Origin: Trema orientale
Lineage: Eukaryota; Streptophyta; Magnoliopsida; Rosales; Cannabaceae
Length of the DNA stretch: 64,000 bases
Direction: 5' to 3'
Assembly (NCBI GenBank): GCA_002914845.1
Contig: JXTC01000076.1
Span: 221,921 to 285,920 of the forward strand
How positions within the stretch are numbered: the first letter of the stretch is position 1; every line of letters begins with the position of its first letter. The notes under the pieces are model-generated. The model searched no databases. It had not been told where the DNA came from and saw only the letters and a program-made list of their open reading frames with translations. Shown one piece after another: positions 50,291 through 61,700 of this stretch. The position numbers and the translations under genes are program-made.

Positions 50291-50735
50291 NNNNNNNNNN
50301 NNNNNNNNNNNNNNNNNNNNNNNNNNNNNNNNNNNNNNNNNNNNNNNNNNNNNNNNNNNNNNNNNNNNNNNNNNNNNNNNNNNNNNNNNNNNNNNNNNNN
50401 NNNNNNNNNNNNNNNNNNNNNNNNNNNNNNNNNNNNNNNNNNNNNNNNNNNNNNNNNNNNNNNNNNNNNNNNNNNNNNNNNNNNNNNNNNNNNNNNNNNN
50501 NNNNNNNNNNNNNNNNNNNNNNNNNNNNNNNNNNNNNNNNNNNNNNNNNNNNNNNNNNNNNNNNNNNNNNNNNNNNNNNNNNNNNNNNNNNNNNNNNNNN
50601 NNNNNNNNNNNNNNNNNNNNNNNNNNNNNNNNNNNNNNNNNNNNNNNNNNNNNNNNNNNNNNNNNNNNNNNNNNNNNNNNNNNNNNNNNNNNNNNNNNNN
50701 NNNNNNNNNNNNNNNNNNNNNNNNNNNNNNNNNNN
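50291..50735. other. assembly gap (445 N)
   Basis: An unbroken run of N. It removes the start codon and promoter of the infA gene to its right. Open frames that run through it are artefacts. Confidence 1.
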
Positions 50736-51228
50736 GTGGAGCTCGGGCACGCTCCATCACGCGCTTCTCCATCTTCCTTTGGCGCCGAGAACCTCAACGC
50801 CATTACTCCCTGCCCCAGCAGCCTCGGCCAACATCCCGGAGTCGCAGTTCTCTTACAGCGGCCTCCGGACCCCATTTTTCTCGGGTGGTGCCAAAGCCAA
50901 ACAGAGTCGGAACCCTAACCCTAACCCTAACCGTAACGGCATGATGATGGTGGTGGAGGCGATGGCGAAATCGGGAGGTTCGAAGGAGAGCCCGGAGCAG
51001 CAAAAATGGAGTCAGGAAGGGCTGGTGACGGAGTCGCTGCCGAACGGCATGTTTCGAATCCGATTGGATAATGCGGACATGATAATTGGGTATATCTCTG
51101 GTAAAATTCGAAAGAGCTTCATCCGAATATTGCCCGGTGATCGAGTCAAAGTCGAGGTTAGTCGCTATGATTCTACCAGAGGTCGAATCATTTATAGACT
51201 CCGCACTAGTAACAAAGACCCCTCTTGA
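50736..51228 (+). CDS. infA: plastid translation initiation factor IF-1, nuclear-encoded, 5' end in gap
   Basis: Frame 50737 is open from the gap to TGA at 51226-51228 (163 visible codons plus stop). The C-terminal 72 or so residues are a complete IF-1 S1/OB fold: [20 protein letters not shown], then [35 protein letters not shown] and TRGRIIYRL. This is the plastid/bacterial type, which sits in the ribosomal A site with IF-2 and IF-3 during initiation. The 85-90 residues before it are rich in Ser, Ala, Pro and Arg with few acidic residues, as in chloroplast transit peptides. An in-frame TTG at 50779 is not the start; the ATG is presumably in the gap. A local repeat aaccct x3 near 50911 encodes Asn-Pro pairs. 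The leader shows it is an expressed-type nuclear gene and not a random plastid DNA insert. Confidence 0.92.
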
Positions 51229-53380
51229 TTCATATTTTTTTTTGTATTTTGTAATTTTTAATTTTTTTTATAAAATTTTTGCGGTTGTAAAATGGTTTTT
51301 CGAAGATTGATTTTTCGTATTTGGTTTGAATTTTTAATCTAAGTTTTGGTTGAATGTGTAACGATCCTAATTAAGAGTCCCATATCGCTGAGTTAAGACT
51401 AAGTATGTGAGCTGATTTTGAGGAAGCAAAGGATAGTCACTTTTGTTGATTTTTGGCCTATGTTCATGGATTTGAGGCCAGTAAAAACCAACAAAAAAAT
51501 AATAAATAAAAAAAAAATCAAGTATTTATATATTGAAAAGATGCAGAATACAGGAATGGATGCATTGGCAGTAGATGATGGGCCAATGTTGATTTGTTGT
51601 GTCTTTAATCTCACAGTAGTATTCATTTCTTGATCAAATCGACAACGATAACACAGACTCGATTCAATTCAAATACTCCTTTGTTCTATTTTTGCTGATA
51701 CTTAGAATTGTTATTTAACCATTTCAAGTTTCAAAACAGAGACTTGGGCAGCAGTATCAACTATGAGTTGTAAAATGCCCAAAAAACTAGGGATAGACAA
51801 TTTGAGAATGAAGATAAACATGGTGTTGCCAGATCAGAGCATGTCCAATGAATATGCTCTATCACATACTAATTCCAAATTTTAGTATTTGGACAAAATA
51901 AAGTGTCTCTAATAGATGTGAAATTCAGCAAAAATTTTAACATATGCCATTGATAACACATTGGCTTTTTTTTTTTTTTTTTGTTCAGAACTGAAACCAA
52001 ATTTTTAAAGGTTTGAATCGAGTAAAAGTTTACACATAGAATTGAAGTCAAGTTTCTTTAATTAAAATTTTTGCATGCTCACTGATGTCTTGATATCCGA
52101 AAACTTCAACTTATACAACCTTTTTGACGGGAAATATAGGGAATAGACCTGATTAGTAGTGATTTGGATCAAAATTACTTACTAGTAGTAATTTGGGCTA
52201 AAATGATTTGGACTAAAATGATTTATGGGTATTTTAAAAAATAAATTTCCTGATAGTATCGCATAGTTATGTGACAGGGCTCACATAATTTGTGACTATT
52301 ATTATTTCAAATAAAAAAAGATATTAATTGTCATAATTAAAATTTTAGGGGTGAAATTGCATAAGTTGAATACTTTAGAGATCATTTATGCCATTAACCC
52401 TAAAATTTAATAAATTTCGCAAGTGGGAGAGAAACCCGCCCAAAAGTTGACTGGTAATGATTTAGTGTTTCATCAGAGTTTGCAAGTTAGTAGAAAGGGT
52501 GAACAAGTTTTTGAAAAGTGAAAACGCCTTTGTTTCAAACTTTCGATACGTCTAACAAAACTAGTAATATCCAATATATCTTCAACTTATCTTTTTTCAG
52601 TAATCAACTCATCTTTTTTCTCAGAAAAAAAAATCAACCATCTTTTTTCCTTCACTTTTTTTAAAGTAAAAATTGTATTAATTTCGTTTAACTAAATAAG
52701 AATACAACAACAAATCTAATATAAAGATCAAATCATATATAATCCATAACAATAAATAATCAGCAAAACTTTGTTAATATGAAAAATATAAAATAATTGA
52801 TTGTTAAATAAATATCTTTGCATTTAAATTAGAGCAATGTTATGAAAGCTTGTGGTGCTTGGCACCACAACTAATAGAGTATGAGACCTAAATACAAATT
52901 TAAAACTATGTAAGCTACCTCAATTACTGCATGATGCCTTTGTCCTTTAGTATTTTCCTTTAAATTAACATGTAAAAATTTAATTAGTTGAACATAGAAA
53001 AAGGATGCACAAAATAGACACCAAATCTAAGTTCTTGATGCATACTACAATGAGAATATTGTAAATTTGAATTTATGCTAAATAATGGTATTATTGTAAA
53101 TTGTAAGAACATCTTCAATAGACATGTTATAACCCATTCTAATGCCAAAAAAGTCTCCAATGACAAATGCTACACGTAATATACTTTTTTGCATTTTCTA
53201 TTTGTCGTGTTAAACATAACAAAGAAGAGGTTCAATTATTAAAAAGAGCAAAAAGATTAATAAATACAAAGAAGACATTGTGCTCCAATTCTCCATCACT
53301 TCACATACACATCATAGATAGAAATAATGATTAAAAAGTTCTCCATTATATATGAAATATGATGAAGAAAGAGAAGGGGC
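51229..53380. other. spacer, infA 3' flank to LINE remnant
   Basis: AT-rich. Around 52150-52230 the phrase 'agtagtaatttgggctaaaatgatttgg' repeats in a loose way. No gene, RNA or bounded transposon was recognised. Confidence 0.5.
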
Positions 53381-54420
53381 ATGGATGCTTTACTAAAAGT
53401 CCAGAAGCCGATAGGCTGGTTTGGATGCCATCTAAGAGATGGATGCTTTACCGTCAAAAGCGCATACTGGGCTGAGAATCGGGCTAGATTTACGGGGAAG
53501 AATCCTATTTGGAAATTGATTTGGAAGGCCAATATTCACGTTCACGAGAGATACAAGTTCTTCTTATGGCGTGTGGCCAAGGGGGTCGGTCTTAAAACAC
53601 CGGAGACAGATTTAGATTAGCAAATGGGGATGTTTCCTCCAAGATTTGCTGCCTGTGTTCTTCAGAGCAGGAAAGTCTGATTCATGCCTTCTTTTTTTCT
53701 AAAGCAGTGTGGTTTGGCAGTAAATGGAACCCCGAGAACAGATTTGGTGGATTGTGATTGGGGTTTGAAGCTGGTTATATTTGGTTGCTGTCTCCACCTC
53801 ACTTGAGCACATATAGATAAGAAGATCAGAGAGGAATTTCTGGTGTTCGCCCGCCATTAGTTTGGAGAGGATCCATTTTAGACCTCAACTTCAGGGAAGG
53901 AGGCGGTTATTTGTTGATGGCTGCTGCCTTTTTGAAGGACAAAGCTGCTGTAGCCGTGGTGGGTTTTTGATGAAGCAAATAATACGAGCTGCATCGCTGC
54001 AAGGTGCTTTGAAGTGACTTCGGCTGTGGAGGCAGAGCTGAGAGGATTGGAATTTGCTCTGAATCTCTCTGCAAAGAGCGAAATTGGCTGGATGTTTTTT
54101 TTTTTTTTTTCCCCTTATGGATTGCCAGGAAGTGGTCAATGCCGTGAACAAGAGGAAAGTAGCGGTCTGGTCCTGTGCGCATGTGTTCTCATTTTGTGTT
54201 TTAATTTGTGGAACCTGGGTACCTTCTTATCAAAAGGAAAAAAAAAAAAAAAAATAGTGGAACCTGGGTACCTTTTCCATCTTTTGGATTCCTAGAGCTC
54301 AAAATTCAGGTGCTCATGCACTTGCTTCATGGGCCTTTAATCTTAATATTTCTGGTGTTTTTGAACTTCGGGAGGTAGCCCTGTCGTGGCTAGTGTGTCA
54401 TTTTGTGTCGATGCTTTTAA
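53381..54420 (+). mobile_element. LINE remnant (zf-RVT and RNase H part)
   Basis: 53400-53610 reads DGCFTVKSAYWAENRARF and IWKLIWKANIHVHERYKFFL, the zinc-binding region that follows reverse transcriptase in plant LINEs. 53625-53700 continues in another frame with a CCLCSSEQESLIHAFF-like block. At about 53930-54070 an RNase H-like part shows AVEAELRGLEFALNL. About 54280-54390 shows RAQNSGAHALASWAF-like sequence in a further frame. The reverse transcriptase and endonuclease are absent, frames change often and a poly-T run interrupts it, so this is a dead 3' fragment. Confidence 0.75.
54208..54290. repeat. 49-bp tandem duplication with an A run, in the LINE remnant
   Basis: gtggaacctgggtacctt occurs at 54208 and 54257, separated by a run of A. 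The break is at the edge of the RNase H part. Confidence 0.75.
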
Positions 54421-54921
54421 TGTGCTGCGGATTTTGTATTACTCGACTGATGTGTCACAATATTTTTAAATATTATATTAAGAACATATTATAATTTAGA
54501 CAACTTATACTAAAAATTACTTTAAATCGAAAAAATAAAGAATTTAATTGCGACAATTAAAGCTTCGAGGACCAAATTTCGACAAGTTGGATAGATCAGA
54601 GATCATTTATGCTACATAAAAGTAAATAAAGGGCATAGGGGGAAAAGGAAAAAAAAAAGAGAAAAGGACAAAGAAAGTGGTGGCGCGACAGGGTCTTGAT
54701 TGAATGCGAAGAACGCGGCATTGGCAGTGGTCGTGTCAACCACACCATCGTCCTCATCCTCAACACACCACACTTGTCTCTCTCTCCTCTCTTCTCTCAT
54801 CTCCCTTCTCCGCTTTCCGTCTCTTTCAGACCGTCTCTCTCTGCCACCACTCTGTATTCCACACTTGACATTCTTTACATTGTAACTATATACATATATA
54901 TAGCTTTGCTGTAAGACCGCC
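54421..54921. other. promoter and leader of the PP2C gene
   Basis: A CT-rich stretch at 54776-54850 (ctctctcctctcttctc and similar) is typical of plant 5'UTRs. The opposite-strand reading of it is an Arg/Glu-rich open frame without meaning. tatacatatatatag at about 54888 lies close to the ATG and is unlikely to be the TATA box. Confidence 0.45.
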
Positions 54922-57900
54922 ATGACAGGAAGAGAAATCCTTAGCAAGATGAAGGTACGTCTTTGATGCCTGACTCCATCATTTCCTCTTATAGGTACTA
55001 ATTCTTTTTGGGTCTAGTATTTGGATCTCTGCTCTACTTGCTTCTATTGAATTTTACTAATTTTGGTTTTGGGTTGAGGTTACTACTTTGCTTGCCGTGT
55101 AGTTTGGTTCGACCTTTTTTCGATTTCCTACATTGGATATACGTGTTGGAAATTGGAACCCATTTCTCTGAATTGTATTTTTAAATTGGCTTGAATTATG
55201 ATTTTTTTTTTTCCTCTTTATAAATTTTTAATGATATCTGGGATGTAAGCCACCATTTCTAGGGAGCTAATTGTGGCAGTAGTTTGCATTGTCTCTATTC
55301 AGGAAACCAATTTGTTCAGACGTGTTCACATAAGAGAATGCAAAACTTTGGACATAATTGAGTTCCCACTTTGATTGGCACAGTGAACGCTTAATAATAA
55401 GAGAAGAAGTTAAGAACTCGGATTTTCTTGTTACTTTGAAGCTTGGAAGCTCGGTGGTCTACTAACTACCAATTAATGGGACTGATAACTGGGATGTATG
55501 TAAGCCACAATTTCTAGGGAGTTAATTGTCTGTTTACTTGCTCTGAAAGTTCAATGAGAAATTAAGATTGAGCATTTATGAAGATCACTAGGATTTCGGG
55601 GGAGGCTTCCGCAATTTAGCTCTCCGAAACTTGCTTACCAAATTTTAAATTTTGCTTTCTCATTCCCATCTTCTCAACTGGAAAATTGCCATCGAGTTCT
55701 GCAATCTTAGCCCAATTAGAAGATGTCATGTCACTAGATCCAGCTTAGCCATAGCTCAAGTTTGAGTCATTTCTTTGATAGCCAATCTCTTATAGATGAA
55801 CATCTTTGGTTCTGTGATTTTCCATGTATTTTGGGGCTCTGTAATAACTATGGGTTCTAACTTCTAATATACAATTATCCTTGTTATTTCCTTTGGGCCA
55901 AATGACATTTTCGCCTAGGTTTAGGGCGAAGGGTGAGAATGCAGATTCAGTCATTCAGGTCCCATTGAGTACAGGTGTAAGTAAATATGGATATAGCGTG
56001 TTAGAATAAGGACATTTCTGACTAGTGATGTTTCCTCCTTTTTCTTTGCTTCTCAATTAAGTTGCTTCAGTGGTGGTTGATTAGAGCATTTTAGGGTTTC
56101 TGATTCTCTTTCTTTATATCCCTCTTCTCGAGGATTAGACAAACAAAAAGAACTAAAAAATAGGTAGACAGTTATTTCATATTCTCTTGCTTATATTCAA
56201 GTTTACGGAAGATGCTTTCAGGGCTTGTGTTCTCAACTGCTAGATTGAGTGGAATATCATTTTTGTACTGCAGCAAATCTATGCTTCCTCATGAAATGAT
56301 TAAAGAGTGTTCTATGTAGATTTTGTTCCTTGTTTATGTAAAATGCTGTATTTTTCTGAGCTGATCACTTTATTCGTGGCACTAAAAGAAAAAAGAAGTT
56401 AAATCATTTAATGGCTATCTCCTTTACGTACATGGGAATTTTCCCAAGTCAGGTCCTCTGCCTCTAAACCTCTTTTCGCTCTTTGTTCTTGGTTCCTGAA
56501 AATCAAGTTGAGCATTTCTTTTACAGGAAAAGGTTGGATTAGGTCCGTCAGATCCCGACTCTGGGAAAGGGAAGAGCAAGATGCAGAAGCATGTAACACA
56601 TGGCTTTCACTTGGTTAAAGGAAAATCTCATCATGCCATGGAGGATTATGTTGTTGCACAGTTTAAGCAAGTTGGAGACAACGAGCTAGGATTATTTGCA
56701 ATATTTGATGGCCATTTGAGTCATGAGATCCCTGATTACTTGCGTACTCATCTCTTTGAAAATATTTTAAATGAGGTAATGGATTGCAGTTCAGATCGTC
56801 TTTTTGTTTTTATGTACAATTCCTTTTCTTATTCATTCTCTGACTATAGATTCATTGTTTTTTTAACTTATGATTTTATTTTATTTTTATCCTTAGCCGG
56901 ACTTCTGGACTGAACCAGAGAATGCAGTAAGGAGAGCATATCGCATAACAGACAATACTATTCTGGACAAGGCAGTTGATTTGGGCAAAGGGGGTTCAAC
57001 TGCAGTTACAGCCATATTGATTAATTGCCATAAGTTGGTTGTGGCTAACGTTGGCGATTCTCGGGCTGTTATTTATAAGAATGGTAAGGCCAAACAGCTA
57101 TCAATTGATCATGAACCAAGCGTTGAAAGAGAGAGCATTGAGAATAGAGGTGGTTTTGTGTCCAACTTCCCAGGTAATTTGTTCGATAATACCAAGTCTA
57201 GTTCCAAATTTTATTACATGTGGCAGCTGACTTATTAAGTAAATGACATTAATGAAACTTTCTAGTTAAATAAGTCAAAGCAACTGGTACTGTTGTATAA
57301 TCCAATTAAATAATGACAGATCGGTTGTAAAAATTAGATTTAGTACCTTCTTATATTACTGTTGATATTATATGAAGATCACGTTTAAGTAGCAGATTTG
57401 GCTGCAGCCATTTAACTTGTTGAGACCTGGGACTGAATTACTATCAATCTTATGTTGTTGGTCTCTCAAGTTCTCCTGGTCATGGAATTGTGTTTGTCAT
57501 TCTTTTCCAAGTTCAGGGGATGTTCCGCGCGTTGATGGTCAGTTGGCTGTGGCGAGGGCGTTTGGTGACAAGAGTTTGAAGATGCATCTCAGTTCGGAGC
57601 CTGACGTGGAAGTGGAGCAGATTGATGATGAGACAGAGTTTGTTATCTTGGCGAGTGATGGATTATGGAAGGTTGGTATTATTTGATACCATTAAGGATA
57701 CTTACCATATATTCTGACGTAAAAATCCTGCGTTCCTCCCAACTGGATATATATATATATATATTTTAAAATCTTAAAAATCCTATGAATTTAAAAGATT
57801 GTCACAAAGGGGTTTTCTGATATTTCCAATCACGTCTTACATCGAAAAATGAGAAGATTCCGAAGGCTTCAGTGATTATTTCTCCATCTTTTAACTCCAT

Positions 57901-58162
57901 GAACTTTTTATTTCAACATCTTTTTAATAAGATAAACTTGATGTTCAGTCAATCCAACTTATAAGCTTTGTTTTAGCACCGTGAAACGTTGGATGACTGA
58001 AAGTTTGATTTTTGAATATGATGTCAGGTAATGTCGAACGAAGAAGCAGTAAATGCCATTAAACACATCAAGGATGCTCGGGCAGCTGCAAAGCACCTTA
58101 CTGAGGAGGCACTTAATAGGAAGAGCAGTGACGATATTTCCGTTGTAGTCGTCAGATTTTAG
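54922..58162 (+). CDS. protein phosphatase 2C, clade F type (PP2C10/39/58-like)
   Basis: Exons 54922-54954, 56527-56775, 56897-57173, 57517-57671 and 58028-58162 join in frame to 282 residues, the usual length of this short plant PP2C group. Motifs in order: MTGREILSKMK start; GKSHHAMEDY (Asp51, metal site); FDGHLS (72-77, Asp72-Gly73); GGSTA (126-130); VANVGDSRAV (143-152); DHEP (165-168); RVDGQLAVARAFGD (191-204); ASDGLW (232-237, Asp234); and SSDDISVVVV (271-280, Asp274). All metal-binding Asp residues of the PPM fold are present, so it should be an active Mn/Mg-dependent Ser/Thr phosphatase. There is no extension for ABA-receptor control. The Arabidopsis relative PIA1 acts in defence signalling, but the paralogue match is uncertain. 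Intron 1 is 1.57 kb. Confidence 0.94.
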
Positions 58163-58527
58163 TGATTGCAAGACTTGGTTTTCATCTTTACCTTGCTGCA
58201 TTTTTTTTTTTTTTTTGGTTTTGTTTTTGGGTTGTTAAAACAGAGTTTTAGTAATGTGTAAACAACTGTGACATGAAATATAATCATATGCTTAATGTCT
58301 AATGCCTTCATCTATAAAATTCCCTTAGAAAGAGCAACTTAAAAAAAAAACTGAAAAAAACTAAGAGGAGGGATTCCTAAGTTGATAAACGGGACACTTA
58401 AATATTAGATGGACAGATTATTACATAAACTCAGGCCACATCAAGCATAGTACAAAGACCAACTTCATAAGACCATAGTGCATGTGAATGCAAACTATTA
58501 TAGAGCTTTATAAATGTCCAGGAATAT
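58163..58527. other. spacer between the convergent PP2C and SPL genes
   Basis: It holds the PP2C 3'UTR and the far 3'UTR or end of the SPL transcript. A T run lies at 58201-58216. No other feature was found. Confidence 0.5.
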
Positions 58528-58607
58528 GTGGATATTTATTCTGATATACGTACAATACGATTATATAGGTATAAATAAGTTGAGGCATATATGAGAATGC
58601 CAGATGT

Positions 58608-58627
58608 TGACAGAAGATAATACGTGG
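58608..58627 (-). promoter_or_regulatory. decayed second miR156 site
   Basis: This is the duplicate of the site at 58704. The plus strand keeps tgacagaaga, the part that pairs with the miRNA 5' half, but the following ten bases (taatacgtgg) no longer fit. It probably does not support cleavage. Confidence 0.6.
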
Positions 58628-58703
58628 ATATTTATTCTGATATGTGTATAATATGATTATATAGATATAAATAAGTATAGGAATATATTAAAGTGCCATA
58701 TGA

Positions 58704-58723
58704 TGACAGAAGAGAGGGAGCAT
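58704..58723 (-). promoter_or_regulatory. miR156 target site in the SPL 3'UTR
   Basis: The plus strand reads tgacagaagagagggagcat, which is miR156 itself (tgacagaagagagtgagcac) with two differences, so the minus-strand mRNA pairs with miR156. It lies 27-46 bases after the stop codon, as in the SPL3/4/5 group, where miR156 silences the gene in the juvenile phase. Confidence 0.9.
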
Positions 58724-58750
58724 ATTATATATGGATATCATATATGTATT

Positions 58751-61700
58751 TTATGATCTAATATGGAATTGCTTGTAAGTAGAATTGCCCAGAAATTTGC
58801 CTCTTTGGTCATCGGACTCTGCCCTATTATATTGATGACTCTCTTTCGAGGTTTTGCCGTCTGCATAAGACTCTGCTGAGCTCTTCCTGCGCCTCTCATT
58901 GTGCCCAGCTAGACGCCTCCGGCAACTTCTTTTTGCTTCATCAAACTCAGATACCTCATGGAACCTGTTTAACCATATCAAATTATCAATTATTAGTAGA
59001 AACAAGTCTTCTTTTTATCCCACAGAGGACTTCTTTTTAGGAGATGTTAGTAAAAAATTTGAAATATTTAAGTTTTTGTTAATTTTTACTTTTATCAGTA
59101 TTTCAAAAGAACAACAAATTTATATTACAAAACTTCCTCTGTGGATTCTGTTGGTAGGCATTCTAATTCAGAGGGTGAAATTGGAATTTCAAATAAGAAA
59201 TATAAGAATTATGGACTAGGCATTCCAATTCAGAGGGTGAAATTAGAATTTTAATTGGAAAATATAAGAATTTTAATATCTGCCCAAATCTGTCCGAATC
59301 CGCCCAAATCAAGAGGCTGTCCGGACCTGTATTTGGGCATTAAGGAAATGACGCTATAAATAGGGGTGGGCTGATGGCAGAAAGGATGCACGTGGAAGTA
59401 AGTAGCTTCTTGTTTTTTTTTTTTTTTTCGGATAAACAAGTAAGTAGCTCTTACGGCCATCAAAGTCACCTGTGAAGCAACACTCGAATCACAAAATCAA
59501 AACAAATCAGATCAACCTCACCACTCAAATACACTGTCGGTTGTTGAGTCCACTTGAGACCTGGGATTTTCCCTCAGTCCATGCTCTGTATTTTTCACTA
59601 AGAAATAGTCTGACGACAGAGAGAGAAGCCAAGATTGGGGCTATGGTTCAGCTCATATAAATGACGTCACAAGGTTACCATTTTACCCATCATGATTTAA
59701 ATGTTCCGCTCGAACCCGGAACAAAATCTCGACCAACTTGACATCTATACTTATTCTCGTCCTTAGAAAGATGAGAAGTCTAGCTCAAGGTCAATTTGTT
59801 TTAATTACCACAAAGCGCTAATTTAGCGAAAACTCGTTGACCGATATGTTTAGGAGTTCACTGGAAGAAAGCCATGACCCCCATGAAAGAAGATGAAACT
59901 CTTTCTAAAATGTATACACAGGCAGAGAGTAGGGTATAACAGATAGTTATGGTAGGCAAAGGTTACAATCGAACTCCAAGTTTTTCATTTCACTGAAACA
60001 TTTTTAGCCTTGTAATCCAAACCAAGCACACTTTGTATTAATAGTGCTGTTACCACCATTGTACTTGCTCGGAATTAAGAAATTTGTTAACTCGATATCA
60101 ATTGTGCCTTCCTTAACGGTAGAAGCCATTGGGATTTGAGCATATATATATGCATGGTGTTGTTACTTTTTTACATGGGTTCAAAAGTTCTTGAGCGTAT
60201 CACTAGTAAAAATTTCTGAAATTTTAAGTTAGGATCAATGTTAAAAGGCGCCTGTCGTGATAAGCACTGTGTACACACTAATAAAGTGCGGAGCTCACAT
60301 GTAAAATTGGTAGCAAGTTCCACATTCATATTAGAGTGTATTGTTAGCGCCACACATGTTCTCACACATATCCCGTAGCATTCCTCACGTAGATGACATA
60401 CTTACCACTGAGGTACACAAATGCTCATATCAATCATCTTTTTTAGACCGCTTTATTTTCTCTCAAGTCTTAAGTATTTTGGTAAGCTTCTTTTACTTCC
60501 TCGGGGCCATTGAGCTCCAAGTACATATTTCACTCCCAGGCTTGCTGTCGCAAATGAGGAAGTACAGTTTGTAATCTGGTGAGGGGAAAAATATTGCATT
60601 CCTATATATAATTAGACTTATGATCAGTGGAGCTTGTGTTTCAGAGCCCTTAGCAAAGAGATCCTAATCCATATCACAAACTCTAACACATGAGTTGTAA
60701 AAAAATTTTCGCATTATAACTATTCGACCCGAATGTTAGCCTTAGTTATGGACTTGTCTGGAGAAAACTAATTAATTTTTTGTTTTTTTGTTTTTTGTTT
60801 TTTTCTGATCATGATAATAACAAGTCATGAACATCTGGTTTCCGTTTCATTTTGACAATTAAATTACCTGGAATAACAGGAAGCACAAAAGCTTATTTAG
60901 TACCTTAACCGCTAATGCACTAACCTATAACTAGTTCGGTTGTAATTAAGCCCTTTTACAGCACCAAATCTTTTTCCACTATGTACTAATATTATGATTA
61001 CGTTGATGAATCTCTTGAGCTTTGTTGAATGATCCTCAAAAGAAAGTACATGGCAAAATTGTTTGATGGCAAAAATAATTACAATAGAGTTACGATACTT
61101 AAATTTTGTTCAGTATTATTCAATATAGTTCGAAATCTTGAATGAAAAAAAGAAATTAATTTGTCAAGTGTTGCTCAAATTCAAAGGAAAAGAAGTACTG
61201 ATGATAAATCAGTTGTCATAAAATTTATCTAAACTGGAAAATTAGATAACGATAAAAAATAATATATATAGATAGCAATTAGACAAAAGTTTAGGAATTT
61301 ATTTAGCCAACATTTATGTGTTTTTGTTTTAAAAGTGAAATGAATGATAGAGCTTTGCTCAAACAATGTCTTGATCACTCTTGAGAGGATTTCACTTCTA
61401 AAATAAAACAAAAAACGTAAAAGCAAGATAATACAATATAATGATTGCGTATAATTTTTGTGAAAAAAAGTGACAGTTTATGATCATGATCATCATCGTA
61501 GACTTAGCTTGACGATTACCATTAACGTGTCATGGTTAAAAGAAAAAGTACGATGTTAATAGTAAAAAGTATGATTATATATGGTAACTCCAAAAGGAGT
61601 ATACTCTTCATCAGTTAATTTCTTAATTCGATGAGATTCATATATATGCTAAGTACAAGGATAAATTTAGCCTACGTATTAATCAGTTTGAAAAAACACG

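Larger units (their letters stand above)
58528..58723. repeat. 96-bp tandem duplication in the SPL 3'UTR, containing the miR156 site
   Basis: gtggatatttattctgatat starts at 58528 and again at 58624. The following 70-75 bases match with about one change in eight, and both copies carry tgacagaaga at the same offset (58608 and 58704). In the SPL mRNA the copy at 58624-58723 comes first. Confidence 0.9.

Noticed and set aside
50911..50930. Interstitial telomere tract
   Set aside because: Only three hexamers, in frame within the infA leader, and not the plant heptamer.
50215..50944. Long open frames through the N run on both strands
   Set aside because: They exist only because N is read as an unknown residue. 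Only the plus frame at 50737, right of the gap, has meaning (infA).
54612..54947. A 111-codon minus-strand protein rich in Arg and Glu
   Set aside because: It is the reverse of a CT-rich 5'UTR of the PP2C gene; low complexity explains it.
58704..58723. A MIR156 gene on the plus strand
   Set aside because: The plus strand does read like mature miR156, but no star sequence able to form a precursor hairpin lies within the surrounding 150 bases. Its place after an SPL stop codon makes it the target site.
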